Source: Scolanthus callimorphus
Taxonomy: Eukaryota > Cnidaria > Anthozoa > Actiniaria > Edwardsiidae
Direction of reading: 5' to 3'
DNA: 64,000 nucleotides
NCBI GenBank assembly: GCA_033964015.1
Contig: CM066918.1
Location: 29,860,595-29,924,594, forward strand
The position numbers and the translations under genes were made by a program. A model generated the notes under the pieces. That model ran no database searches and was not told the DNA's origin. It worked only from the letters and a program-made list of their open reading frames with translations. This document shows, one piece after another, positions 20,751-31,892 of the stretch. How positions within the stretch are numbered: position 1 is the first letter of the stretch; each line of letters opens with the position of its first letter.

Positions 20751-22785
20751 CTAACTTCTTCTCTGACAAATCTTGCGCAGTTTTCGGATCCCAAACGCTT
20801 CTATGAACGCCTGCCGAAACTGCTTACCCATGGCCACATAAATCACGACATTACACGCACTGTTGGCATAACCTAACACCAAGGTACCAAAATCTATCGC
20901 CCGGAGGATGGGACGGCGCAGAATAACCTTTACTACCATGGTAATCGCAAAAGGCGTCCAGCAAATAGCAAAAACCACAACAACAATGATCAACGTACGG
21001 GTAAGCCTCATGTCATGCTGAGTCCGCGATTTGAGAGCCTTCAGAACGCTGCGCGATTTCGGCGTGGACTTGTTCACCTCATACGCGTGCATCGAGGATT
21101 CGCTTTCTTGCTCCCCTTCTGAGAAACTCGAGCGATTTTCGAACCGATCTAGCGCGCTCACGCGGACTAGTACTGGAGTACCATTGCCATTGTTAATCTC
21201 TGTGAGTTTGACCCGCGTTAGGCTTTGATTGGATTTAAGCTCGGCTTGGATGTCGTTTAAACTGGCATTACTTCGCGTCAGGGTACCAGAGGCGGACCGA
21301 TGAGCGGCGATATTCTGCGTTGATGACTTAGTGGTTTTCCAAATATTCCAGTAGCAAAAGATCATAGTAATCAGCGGACCGAAGAGGCATACAGCGATCA
21401 TAAAAATGGTGTAGGAGATGCTTGAAGGCCAATCCACAAAGCAGTAGGATTTCCCTGGAATGAAGTTATACCTGGCCCAGCCAATCAGAGGGGGGATAGC
21501 TAAGCTGATTGACAGTAGCCAGACGCACGCGATGTACACGGCACAGCGCTTGCTTGTGAAGTACTTGCTGTATGTTTTCCACTTGACAACCTTGTGGTAT
21601 CTGTGGAGAGAATCACACAGGTTGTGTTAGCACAAGTACCCTGGGGACCAGAGGCTGAAACTCTGCCCTTTCGCGTTTGTGTTGTTTCTCGGGAAACTCA
21701 GAGCTGAGGCTGAAACTCTGCCCTTTCGCGTTTGTGTTGTTTCTCGGGAAACTCAGAGCTGGCTCCGCTCCTCGTGGCAAAGTCTCGCTGCGCTCGAGCT
21801 TGCCTAAAATTTTCTCGCTACGCTCGAAAATTTTAATTTTTTGGACCTCGAGCCTCTGGTTTCCAGGGTATAGCACAAGAAGCAAATAGAGTGATTTTAG
21901 ATGAGTGTTGGAAACGGAACAATAATTTGATACATTTAGCCAATCTAGACTGCTTGCAGTTTCTTATTTGGCGATCGTCCGTACATATATTAGAGCAAAG
22001 TCGTATTTGCTATGCACTTCACCTCTACACGCCTTGGTTGGTTGCCCAGTCAAGCTCGGCCCTTCACAGCTGAGCGGGACTGGAAAAGGGCATTTCTGGA
22101 GAAACCCATCAATGGGAAAAGCTGAATTTCCCATGGTAGAAGAATGGGAAGTGTTCGGATTTCCCATGGCTAGCCTTGTGAATTCCGAACACTTCCCATG
22201 CGTGTGCCTTGGGAAATCCAGCTTTTCACACGGATGGATTTCGGCAGAAATTGCCTGTGAGTGAATAAAAGCGCCACGCGACGACGGACGTTCGCCAATC
22301 GACAGGAGAAAAGTCAAGAATGACTTGCGTTTAGTCGTGACCAAAGAGAAAACACAATGCATTGTCCTTTGCTTCCGTTTACATTTAACGTGGCAGAAGT
22401 AACAGCTCCCATTAGTTACTCTCCCGGATGATAAGTTTTCTTCCAACCCACCCCCAAGAGAAGTATTGTGTTCTTACCTAGCAATACTAATCATTCCCAA
22501 TGACATCACTGAGGCGATGAATGAGAGAATGTTGGTGAAGCCTGTTATCACACACAGACGGTCATTAAACACCCACTTGCCAGCGATCACAGTAGCGGTG
22601 GTCAGCGGCATGTTGAACAGCGATACTAACAGGTCAGCGGCTGCCAAGTTGAGGATGAACCAATTGGTCCTCGTGCGCATGCTCGGTTTTCTGATGACGA
22701 CGTAGTAAAGCGAGCCGTTGCCTAGTAACGCCAGGATGTTGATCATCGTTAGGAATGTGGCCTCCACGTATGTTGTAGCATCCAT
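20751..22785 (-). CDS. Class A (rhodopsin-like) G-protein-coupled receptor, two exons
   Basis: Exon 1 is 22785-22478 and exon 2 is 21600-20751, joined across an 877-bp intron (donor CTAG|GTAAGA, acceptor CTCCACAG|AT); 1158 nt gives 385 residues. Seven membrane segments are visible: GN in TM1 (N23), LAAAD in TM2 (D51), Cys78 at the top of TM3, Trp130 in TM4, FGP in TM5, CWTPF in TM6 and NVVIY in TM7. The N-terminus is very short (about 12 residues); the third loop is long and Ser/Thr-rich. Unusual features: the DRY box reads ARY across the splice junction, NPxxY reads NVVIY, position 3.32 is Asn (N85) rather than the Asp of amine receptors, and there is no opsin lysine in TM7. General layout suggests the melatonin/amine-like orphan receptors expanded in cnidarians; the ligand cannot be named. 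Confidence 0.9.
21637..21870. mobile_element. 234-bp MITE with 9-bp target duplication inside the GPCR intron
   Basis: Terminal inverted repeats TACCCTGGGGACCAGAGGCT and (inverted) TACCCTGGAAACCAGAGGCT differ at two positions. The perfect 9-bp duplication TAGCACAAG flanks the element (21628-21636 and 21871-21879). The interior is two tandem 55-bp units (21651-21705 and 21706-21760). A 9-bp duplication fits Mutator-like elements. Confidence 0.85.
22092..22258. repeat. MITE (family D) in the GPCR intron
   Basis: The outer ends pair as imperfect inverted repeats (GGCATTTCTGGAGAAACCCA against TTTCGGCAGAAATTGCC), and an inner pair, GGGAAGTGTTCGGA and TCCGAACACTTCCC, forms a second hairpin. The same element, interrupted by a SINE, is at 30591-31160 in the opposite orientation. 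Confidence 0.65.
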
Positions 22786-23420
22786 GACAGGTGTTCAAGT
22801 CTGAAACAAGATGATTTATTAGTCGTTAATGCGGCACGCAGTAGGTAAATAGAAGTCAGTACTAGCAAAAGCCCTTCGGATATCCATTGGCTGGGGAATG
22901 TCTTTCGAAAGTTTACTTGCATGCACCAGATTCAGATATTCGGGTATTCGTGATTTATGTACAAGCGTGCTATTCTACTATTTTCAGGTGCAGTTTTCGT
23001 GCTGTACTGATAGTCGAATGAGTTCAAAAGGCAAATATATCGTTGTCGCCCTGTTCAAATAATGACTCAATATTTCTTAATTATTGACCTTTTTGTGATG
23101 CAAGATCTTCTTACAGATATGGCCCTTCGTATAATTGAGCTTCATCGAAATAGCAATTTCAACTAGACCATTTACAATTTACTAAAAATTCATTTATTAT
23201 GGTTAAAATTGAAACTTGGAACAGAGGCTTACGGGAATGACATTTAATTACATATTCATGCCGATCGGAAATCTTTTCTTTAGAATTTTAATTGAATTTG
23301 TTTTATTCAAATTGCATGCGAGGGCGATAGAGACCCTGCTCACGAGATACAATGCCCTTATTTCTTATTTCCGATTTTCAAAGTAAGCTATGCTCATTAA
23401 GGCCTACTCTGGTACTTATA
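22786..23420. other. 5' flank of the GPCR gene
   Basis: AT-rich non-coding DNA that should hold the receptor's 5' UTR and promoter. No core promoter element stands out. Confidence 0.4.
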
Positions 23421-23612
23421 TCCCCTTATCTCGCCTTTCAATTGAACCATTTTCCCGGCCTTATCTCGCCATATCTCGCCTTATCTCGCCTTTCAATCGG
23501 ACCATTTTCCCCTTATCTCGCCTTATCTCGCCTTTCAATCGGACCATTTCCCTCTTATCTCGCCTTTCAATCGGACCATTTTCCCCTTATCTCGCCTTAT
23601 CTCGCACAAACT
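23421..23612 (+). repeat. Minisatellite, CCTTATCTCGCC / TTTCAATCGGACCATTTTCC units
   Basis: Four copies of TTTCAATCGGACCATTTTCC (first slightly different) are separated by one to three copies of CTTATCTCGCC, giving unit lengths of about 32-44 bp. The right edge ends with an inverted GGCGAGATAAG. Confidence 0.9.
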
Positions 23613-24383
23613 CACGGCGAGATAAGATCCCAGAGTCAGCATTTATTAAAATGTTACACGGTGCACCTTCTAAGTTATTTTGGGATTTGAAGTTCTTAAT
23701 TAACATTTTAGAGATTTTTTGAACGAATAATAGAAATACCTGGACGCGTTCTGATTTAGCGATTTTTTGGGGGGTTTCCAGCTGCTAAAACTTCACACAC
23801 AATATATTCCGAGAGCATATTAATTTGAAGATAAAATTAAATTTTATCACCATTCAAAAATGACAACGTATCCTTTTCAATAATCAGCTGCCATAAGTAA
23901 ATATTGTGATAAGAATTTTGAAGCTTTTTTCATTCAGAAATCTAAAATTATCTTACACTTACAGAGTTTTTTTCGGTGTGTTGATTTTTAAAGCAGGATT
24001 TTACACCATTGTAAATCATGCAGCACCATTGTAAATCATGCAAATATCATCACACGAGAAGAGAATTTTGACGAAGAAATGACACCAAGAAAGAAATGGA
24101 AGAGTTGACGGCAATGGGCTTAAAACTGTTAACACTGGTCACTGTCAGAATATTATATTACAAAAGGGTGGTGGGTTAGGAACCAAAAATGGCAACAGTT
24201 AGAGCGCATACATATATCTCTGACGACTGATACTCACCAAAGCCGTAAATCTACACTCTGCTGGGAGTTATAGTTGATTTTAGTGATACAAAATGGAATG
24301 TCCAGATTTATCCCGAAATTGTGCAAGGCAAAATGTTATGTCTACGCATGCGCCCTATGCGCTGTGGATAATTTCAATGTCGT
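23613..24383. other. Non-coding stretch, nothing recognised
   Basis: AT-rich. A short tandem duplication GCACCATTGTAAATCAT occurs around 24005-24040. No gene seen. Confidence 0.4.
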
Positions 24384-24604
24384 CATTATCGTACCCAGAG
24401 CTCCCCGGCTCGTCACTTCGCAGGGGAGGTTCTGGGGACATCCATTTCAGGGCCTTCGCTGATTGGCTCATTTCGAACGTTGGAGCATGCGCTGAAAGGT
24501 CTTTCTCTCAACGGCTCTGTATTAAATCTCGCGCATGCGTCAGTGGCTCTCACCAGAGCCTCCCCAGCGAGAAGACGACCCGGGGAGCTCTGGGTAAGAG
24601 AATG
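24384..24604. repeat. MITE, family A
   Basis: Starts CATTATCGTACCCAGAGC and ends GCTCTGGGTAAGAGAATG, inverted copies over about 18 bp. The interior has the family's CGCATGCG words and a TTGGCT...GGAGCATGCGC core shared with 29247-29425 and 36344-36553. Confidence 0.75.
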
Positions 24605-24611
24605 TCCACAA

Positions 24612-24772
24612 AGCCCGTCATCTTTTTGCCAGCAGTAAGATTCAGGGCTCTTAGAACCCAAATTCTGGGTTTCCGGTTTGAAAGTCTTCCGTATGATCTT
24701 GATACCACGCATGCTCACAAATCGGATTTCCCAAAGTCCCCAATCTTGCCGCTGACCAAAAGATGACGGGCT
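24612..24772. repeat. Inverted-repeat element, AGCCCGTCATCTTTT ends
   Basis: AGCCCGTCATCTTTT (24612-24626) and its exact reverse complement (24758-24772) bound a 161-bp non-coding block lying directly between two family A copies. Confidence 0.65.
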
Positions 24773-24789
24773 CTGGGTACGAGATTGGG

Positions 24790-24975
24790 GCTACAGAGCC
24801 ACTCGTCACCTCACAGGGCCATGATGGTAGCTATTTGATCGGACCTTTGCAGATTGGCTGATTCAATTGAGCGGAAATATCTGAGTCTCAACGGTTCTGC
24901 AGCAAGTTTCGCGCATGCGCCAGTGCATTCTCCCGCCTCCCTCGGCTCATCATCTCCCGGGAAGGCTCTCGTGGC
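24790..24975. repeat. Diverged MITE copy, family A
   Basis: Follows the family A interior (CAGATTGGCTGATTC, CTCAACGGTTCTG, CGCGCATGCGCCAGTG) in the same orientation as 24384-24604, with degraded ends. Confidence 0.5.
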
Positions 24976-25065
24976 AGCCATTCGAGAGCCTTCGTTAATT
25001 AACTAAAACGGTGCGCATGCGTATACAAAAACAGTTTTATCTTGCCTTTGAGAAACCTATCAACT

Positions 25066-25222
25066 CACCCGCATTAGGCGGGTGTCACACGATTTTGAAG
25101 CCTGTCACCCGCATAATGAATGCAAACATTTCCATACATTTAATGTATTTCACCCGCAATTGTCACTCTGAATTTTTTCGTACATTTTCTGTATTTACCT
25201 GCCACGTGAGGGAGGTTGACAG
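25066..25222. repeat. Repeat with CTATCAACTCACCCGC / GGTTGACAG ends
   Basis: Matches 37431-37608: shared words include CAACTCACCCGCATTA, CCTGTCACCCGCAT, CATACATTTA and TGCCAC(A/G)TGAGGGAG. The ends are short inverted repeats around GTCAAC. Non-coding MITE-like family. Confidence 0.65.
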
Positions 25223-25359
25223 TTATACTATCTATTACATATCACCACAATTCGTTTGTTACTCGGAGTCGTCTTTTAAACCCATGCCTTCGACTTCTAC
25301 GCTCTACAAGTAACTTTAAGGCATAAAGAGGTCATTTTCATTTAGCTCATAATCAGCTG

Positions 25360-25411
25360 TACCAGAGCATCCCCGGCGTGGTGAAGAGGCGGGGAGTTCT
25401 GGCGATGAGAA
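25360..25411. repeat. Terminal remnant of a family A MITE
   Basis: Only the two ends remain: CCAGAGCATCCCCGGCG and GGCGGGGAGTTCTGGCGATG in inverted order, consistent with an internal deletion. Confidence 0.4.
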
Positions 25412-27218
25412 TGGTCATCATTCAGTTCATACAAGAAGAGCAAAAGGCTTTGGACAAAGGGATTGTTAATTGATGACAATTCCAGAGCAATAAGACCGTT
25501 ATATTTTCTGATTTCTGCGAATACCACAGATTCTTGTCACCAGCGGAGTGCGAAGAACCATGGGCTCTTCAAGACAAACGAAGAGTCTGGGGGCGAATTT
25601 TGGGATAATATCTATGTTGATTTTACAAAATTACTTTCGGCTAAAAATCCGTAAAAAGCATCGCCTTTTTTTCGGCAGATAGATAGAAATCTTTATTTAT
25701 CCATGGAAACTCATCATGTAAATACTTTGGCCTAAAGGCACTCATTCAGATAATTCCTGTAACCAAAAAAGGGCAGTTGCCATAGAACAGCCCCATGTGA
25801 AATGGAAACTCTGCTTTCCAGATTGGCTATTTGGCCTCCCATAAATATTAATTATGCCAATTAAGCACGCGCTACTTGAATCTCCTGGTGTGCGTCGCCT
25901 GAGTAGTACTCCCGAGAATAATGAATAGTTATGAATATTTATCGGACCACATAGTATTTATCACTTAATTAGAGCGTGCTAAAAATGGGCGAAACAATGC
26001 GTTTATTTTTAAGGATTTGTCGCCCAAAGTAGAGGGTCTTCTTTATTACATCTTGTGTTTCAATTTCCAGTTTCTGATAAAAATTCAATATATCGTGTGA
26101 TATCAATCATTATATACCTTGGACCATGAAAACGAAACATACGGACCCTTACGTGGATCGACAAGACCAATCAGAATGCAGTATTATCTATACCATGACC
26201 ACCAGCATCAAAAATAACACGTACTCTATATTTAGTGTCATTTAGCATAGTTGCGGCAAAAAACGGAACGGTGTTGTATTTTCATTGCAGATATAAACTA
26301 TAGAAAAGATGAACGTACAAATATATAGATAGAATTACAACAAAACTTTAAAGAAGTATACATTTTCATATTTATACTAATCCTTTTCATTATCTAATAT
26401 TCTGCTTCAAAGCTTGCCTAAGCTCGTGTAGGTTAACTACAATTCGATCAAAGAATTACGATAATTTTATCGCTCTTCGTAATATCTGGAAAGTTTTAAA
26501 AACATCTGCTAGGTGTATTTTGGATAATTGCTCACTTTGGAAATAGCTGATTTTGTTTAGCCTTTGGTCTTTTTCCACAATAATGAGTTATTGAATAATA
26601 AAAAGCAAATTGACAAAATGTATGTATCGTAGATTGATTCCGGTCAGTTTTATCTCTATTAACAGAGGAAATATATTAAATCAATTTACTTGTCACTAAT
26701 TGAATGACCTAAGTGAAAAAGAACAAACATTTCTAACGACTTCCACATGTGAAGATGAGCTTTACATAAAGGATTGTTGTTATTATTTATTATGAGAATG
26801 AATTGGGAACTATATTTATACAATGTAGCATTGATCAGTTTAGAGATACTATATGACAAAACGAATGGTGAAGTAATTGATTACGAAATTTGGAGTCTTT
26901 GTTGAGAGATAGAGTTTCAGCTGAAGTAAATTAAAATTTCAAAAGCGGTCTCTAAACTTCAGAGAGCGTTTCAGCAAGATAATCGTGGTTGATCTGAAGA
27001 GGTTGCATTGTATACGCTTTCAATGTGGTTTTCGTGAACTTTAGAGATAAGAAAATCTTGGCACAAAACGCCTCCAAGTAATAAAACCTGCGCAAACGTC
27101 TCGAGATGTTTGATAGTGCTTCAGTGTACGAGATCAAAGTTATGTATTGAAATCAGACACACGCTGAAAACTTATTCTGCAGAATGTAAACGAATATGCC
27201 AATTACTGGTTTACTAAC
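25412..27218. other. Non-coding stretch, nothing recognised
   Basis: AT-rich. No exon with convincing splice signals, no repeat family seen elsewhere in the window. Confidence 0.4.
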
Positions 27219-27391
27219 CTTTCTCGAGTTGAATGTTGCCACACTGTTTTGACTTGTTAATGAATATTATATTCTCAAAACATCCTTGATCTTGAAAGAA
27301 CCACTTCACAACTCCCTGATCTGAGGTAGCTACCACGCCATCAATCAGTCGATGAATTGAAAGTTTTGGAGATTTAAACACTTTGTCCAAG
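27219..27391 (-). CDS. Candidate isolated internal exon, unrecognised
   Basis: A 173-nt open stretch on the minus strand bounded by an acceptor AATTTCAG and a donor GAAAG|GTTAG. It encodes about 57 residues (LDKVFKSPKLSIHRLIDGV... to ...KQCGNIQLEK) with balanced composition. The DG...KWFFQD...IIFINK layout is faintly like discoidin/fucolectin-type domains, which is only a guess. No partner exon was found, so it may be part of a gene with long introns or a chance frame. Confidence 0.3.
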
Positions 27392-28569
27392 CTGAAATTA
27401 TTGATCATAGGCTGTATTAGACCATGGAAACACAGCGACAAGTAAACGCAAAGTTAGTGAGTTGGTTTCAAATTCGTTTGTGATAAGAATGAGCACAAAC
27501 AAGCGGGAACGCTGCATGCAGATGTAGCGCGCGGCTGCTGTATTGTGCATCTGCCACATACCGTGTGCTTGAGTTGTAACGCTTTGTTGCCTACGCATTC
27601 GTGGATGACGTCGTAGAGGCTTGAATCACTTTCCTTCATCAAACATACCTATCGCATGAGACCGATTGCCGATTCTTAAACAAGCTGCCGTGTTTGCAGT
27701 TCGCCTCTTTCCTTCTGAATGCAGGGAAGCAATTAAATTGGAAACTGAGAAATGTTTGCCGTAGAAATTTCTACGCGCGTGTGATGTCACGCTAGTCAAA
27801 GTGTTCGTGTGAAAAACCAAAGGGCATAACAGCGCCCAAATACGTGAAATACCAGACATAATCCTAAAAGCATACCGCTGACCAAATGACTTAACTTCAA
27901 AACAGGGTGCCCATTCATTCGCGCGCTTTGTGAGAACAAATTGATTGAGCAGAATACTTTATTCTGGCAGTATTCTATACTTCCTGTCTGTTTGACTGGG
28001 CTTATAATAGCAATAATGGCGGAAGCGCGCACTGCGACAGGGAGTGACCGGGCCGGGCCGGAGACTGGTTCCCATCCTAATGGGTGACGACGATCTCGAG
28101 GGCGTCGCGGGGTCGAAAACGAAGGCGCAGCTAAGAGTCCTAAGATAGACCAGGGTTGACCAGGGTAGGGCGAGAAAGTATAACGCAATCCGATCGACAT
28201 CAATCGTCGCACCTTTGCCTCTTCAAGCGGGCCAGAGTATGCGACAGGGCATCGCAACTACCCGGACTGATATTCTCCCAAAGAGGACCGGAAGTCCGGA
28301 ACATCGGTTGCCGAACCAGCCCGCGACTAGGTGGGCTTGAGTTGGACTCATGTAAACAGAACTGACAGAATTTAGCAAACCTCTACGCACGGAAAAGGTC
28401 GCGCCGTGCTACAAAAAAAAAAAATAATAAGGAACTTTATTAACGTCTCAAAAGTATTTAGCCGTGCACGAGTGCACTACTATATGGGGAGACGGTGCAC
28501 ACCTTACCCCCTTTCTCTATCAGAGCTCCAGGTGAAAGGAATTCAAAGCTAAGCTACTCGGAACAGAGA
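27392..28569. other. Non-coding stretch with a GC-rich, hairpin-rich patch
   Basis: 28018-28330 is much richer in G and C than its surroundings and contains several short perfect hairpins (for example CCGGAAGTCCGG and AGCCC...GGGCT). I could not match it to a known structural RNA or protein family. The rest is ordinary AT-rich DNA. Confidence 0.35.
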
Positions 28570-28655
28570 AAAGTCGATACGGTTGGTCGATCCGGGATTC
28601 GAACTCAGGACCGTACGCACAGTGTGCCGTGCACAAACACACTGCGCCACGGCGC
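28570..28655 (-). repeat. tRNA-derived SINE head
   Basis: On the minus strand TGGCGCAGTGTG (28650-28639) fits a pol III A box and GAGTTCGAATCCCG (28606-28593) fits a B box at tRNA-like spacing. The acceptor stem does not close, so it is not a working tRNA gene; a SINE or tRNA relic is more likely. Confidence 0.6.
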
Positions 28656-29246
28656 ACTTGTCTTCCCTGCCTCTTTCGATATTGGCTGGAAAATTAAGCC
28701 GCTTGTCTAGCTCAACTAGCAACATTGAAAGGGCGAAGGCGGAGAGAAGGGGAGGAAAGTGCGCCAATGTTTTGCATTTGATTGTGGGACGTCCATCGTG
28801 CGCGTGTAATGTAATTACACACACGGGCTCTGTCGAACAAACAGAGCGCGTGTTTTAAAAATTGTTATAAGTTCTACTGTATCCTTTATATAATATGTAG
28901 CAAAGTGTAAAAGCTCCAGCCATTTCACAGGCGCTGAGCCAATATCAACCCAAGCAGTGAGTACTTTGTTTCAAAAGGTAGGTACGTTTGAAAGCTTTAA
29001 AATGTTTATTTCATCTACGTCTTTTCATTTATTCTATTCTATAATTACAAAATTTATCAGAAATAACTACATCATTTTTCATGATCAATTCTATTCTACT
29101 TTGAAAAGGATTTTTTCGTACAAGATTAAATTATTCGGTTTCAGACTAAACTACAGCTCTTACTGGCAAAACAAGAGCACATGCTGACGACAGGGAAATC
29201 AAGTGGCGCGCATCTGCAAGCTTCACCAAGAAAGTAAACCCTAATC
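28656..29246. other. Non-coding stretch, nothing recognised
   Basis: AT-rich; no supported feature. Confidence 0.4.
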
Positions 29247-29425
29247 CATTCTCGAACCCAGAGCTCCCCGGCGTGTCTGCGGATTTGCTGATTTTGAGCG
29301 CTGGGGCATGCGCAGAACGTTGTTTCTCTCGACGGCTCTGTATCAAATCTCGGCATGCGTGAATGGCTGTCACCAGAGCTTCCCCCGCGAGGTGACGAGC
29401 CGAGGAGTTCAGGGTTCGAGAATGT
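29247..29425. repeat. MITE, family A, with 8-9 bp target duplication
   Basis: CATTCTCGAACCCAGAGC at the left and GGGTTCGAGAATG at the right are inverted. CCCTAATC occurs on both sides (29239-29246 and 29426-29433), and can be read as nine bases if one end base is shared, in keeping with a Mutator-like origin. Confidence 0.8.
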
Positions 29426-29498
29426 CCCTAATCCTACCAAGCCAAATCTCGTCCCCAGAGCCCGTGCGTCTTTGAGTCAGCGACCTGAGAACGAGATT

Positions 29499-29572
29499 GC
29501 ATGACACCGTGACCGGAGTAAACTTGTCAGTGAATGCATGACACCATGATCGGAGTAAACTAGTCAGTGAAT
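29499..29572. repeat. Two tandem 37-bp units
   Basis: GCATGACACC(G/A)TGA(C/T)CGGAG... occurs twice head to tail with three differences. Confidence 0.85.
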
Positions 29573-30365
29573 GCGCCTCTAAACACGTGCTTTGTAGTAA
29601 ATATCCTTCTAAACTTGGCTCAATCTCGTCCCCTGTATTTTCTGCGCATGCTTGGTGACGACATAGAAAGTGCCGTTGACAAGATTGCCCTTCGTGGGTG
29701 TGCCGTGGAGATTTGTGGGAGTTATCAAAGGTGGCTGACAAACGTATTGTATTTCGCGCTATGCGTCCCGTTATCTGCGTTGGTCAGGAGTCTCTTACTA
29801 GGAGCCTCCCTCTCTTGGTCTATGAGATAGCGCATCCTTGTTTTGTGCCAAAAATAGAACTAATTTCTTTGGAATTTTCGAGGGTTATTAGCTCTTATTG
29901 TCTAGCAAGCACTAACACGTTTTGCAATAGCGGGTATAATCTATAAACAGGTAATAGACATTTTGCAATGCCAGTACAGTATAGCATCGCAACAGGTGTT
30001 TCTATTTTTAGCACAAAACGAGAAAACGGTAACAGATGACGACCCCCTGTAATGATCTCCTGCGCCTGCATTCGCCTTTGTTTATGCTCCATTAAAAGAC
30101 ACAACTAAAAATTCTACCTAACAAGGTCTTTTATCAGATTTATCTATACTACTAGAAATTTATTTCGAATGAACCCGTCACTCGGTAATCAAGCGGCATA
30201 CGCGCCACTCAATAAAAATAATAACAACCGATTTGAACTATACAAAATTTTTACAAAAAACATAATCTGATAATATTTACTCTTTATATCTATATATTTT
30301 CTATGAAATCGATATGGACGTATATATAACTCTAAAGGATGGGAGAACTAAAACGCAGCTATGTT
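29573..30365. other. Non-coding stretch, nothing recognised
   Basis: No supported feature. Confidence 0.4.
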
Positions 30366-30545
30366 CATTCTCGAACCCAGAACTTTCCCGCTTCACAGAC
30401 CCCATGCGGGGGGCTATGGCATGATTATGAACATTAGGCCAATGAGATGAAAGTTCTTTCTTTCACCGACTGTCTCAAATCTCGCGCATGCGTGGGCAAG
30501 GCATCCATTGCTGGTTCTCAAGGGAGAGTTTTGGGCTCGCTAATG
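30366..30545. repeat. Diverged MITE copy, family A
   Basis: Starts CATTCTCGAACCCAGAAC and keeps CTCAAATCTCGCGCATGCGT from the family interior; the right end is degraded. Confidence 0.5.
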
Positions 30546-30590
30546 AGCTGTGTTTGGAAACTACCAGAGCTCGGGTTCTCTCTTATTCCA

Positions 30591-30818
30591 CAGGGCATTT
30601 CTGCAGAAACCCATCCATGCGGGAAAAGCTGAATTTCCCAAGGTACACGCATGGGAAGTGTTCGAGAAGCACGGTTGGTCCAGCGTTACGGCGTTGGGTC
30701 TCTCACCGCTGTGTTCCAGGTTCGACTCCTGGCCGGGACAGAGGAAATTTTCTTTCTGTTCGGGTCTCGGTCGAAACTGGTCCATATTGTGAGTTGAACT
30801 TTGTTCTACTCTGTTTCA

Positions 30819-30850
<32 letters not shown>

Positions 30851-31160
30851 CGTCTCGCCTTTCTACCCTTCCCAGTTCCAGGGGGGACGTTAAAGAACCA
30901 CTGGGGACGTAATAAACCCTCTGGCAGTGACCACCCTCAGTGTCTGTGCTTATGACCGCTTGGCTGCCAGTGGCGCCCTTGGCACCCAGCGTAATTCAGC
31001 TTACGAGCTGCGAGTTTGGGGAGTCGGTCGCACATACGTTTTTTTACGTTTTACGTTCGGAATTCACATGGACAGCCATGGGAAATCCGAATAGTTCCCA
31101 TTCTTCCACCATGGGACATTCAGCTTTTCCCATGGATGGTTTCTGCAGAAGTTCCCTGTG
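30591..31160. mobile_element. MITE (family D) split by a SINE
   Basis: The left part (30591-30664) and right part (31055-31160) together match the reverse complement of 22092-22258. The outer ends are inverted repeats around CAGGGCATTTCTGCAGAAAC. The break falls at GTTCG, which is duplicated on both sides of the inserted SINE. Confidence 0.75.
30665..31054 (+). mobile_element. tRNA-derived SINE, ~390 bp, inserted in a MITE
   Basis: A tRNA-like head with A box (TGGTCCAGCGTTACGG, from 30676) and B box (AGGTTCGACTCCT, from 30719), followed by a central domain CGGATGAGACAATAAACCGA, GGTCCCGTCT and GACGTTAAAGAACCAC. The 5-bp duplication GTTCG (30660-30664, 31055-31059) marks the insertion. The central domain recurs at 32929-33003 and, inverted, at 60521-60560. 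Confidence 0.75.
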
Positions 31161-31892
31161 TTCCTCTTGTCTGTTAGTTGCGTTTGAAAAAGTCATTTTA
31201 CGTTGTCTTATATCAAAATAACTATAATAACTACACCTCTAGAAAATTATCTGACGCGCGTACACGAATACCACGCGCGGTATCAACAATTGGGAATAAT
31301 TTTAGGACTTTCTTGCGCGTGATGGAAGTATTAAAGTAGTCCATGGCATTAGATATGAAACCTTACCAGAATATTTCTAGTCTGAATTCTCACACGTCAA
31401 TAACGATTTTCAAGCAATTTATTTTCCTTTAATTTACTGGAAAGAACTTCCGCCAATTCCGATAATGTTTTGGTCATAAAAAACCGATCCATTCTAGATC
31501 GTGTCTAAGAAAATGCGCGTGCCTCTTCGAAATCACTACGCACCACTATTGACATACGGGCAAGACGATGCCACAATTTTCGAGCTGCTCATAACAGCAA
31601 ACGTATTCTTAGACAATCTGCGGGTGTTTATACTACCCCCGAGTGGACGTATTTAAATCTACACTGAGTACGAACAAGGCAGGAAGGACGGAGTACATGG
31701 GCGAGTAACAAGAAACAGAAAGAGAAAACTACTCTCTTTCGATTTGTCGTGTTTCTCGTCCTTGCAAAATCACATTCCACCTTACAGATGTTTCATTCCG
31801 CTGTCAAACCTTGATCTATTAGAACGAAACGCCTCCCGTGAAGGATTCTGGGCCGGCATGCTCTAACGGACTCCTCTTCCCTTGACATGACG
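31161..31892. other. 3' flank of the ephrin gene
   Basis: Non-coding. On the minus strand an AATAAA lies at 31423-31418, about 470 bases after the ephrin stop codon, a possible polyadenylation signal. Confidence 0.4.

Noticed and set aside
23352..23722. Plus-strand frames of about 110 residues
   Set aside because: They are translations of the ATCTCGCC minisatellite.
28593..28650. Functional tRNA gene on the minus strand
   Set aside because: A and B boxes fit, but the acceptor stem does not pair, so a SINE or relic is more likely.
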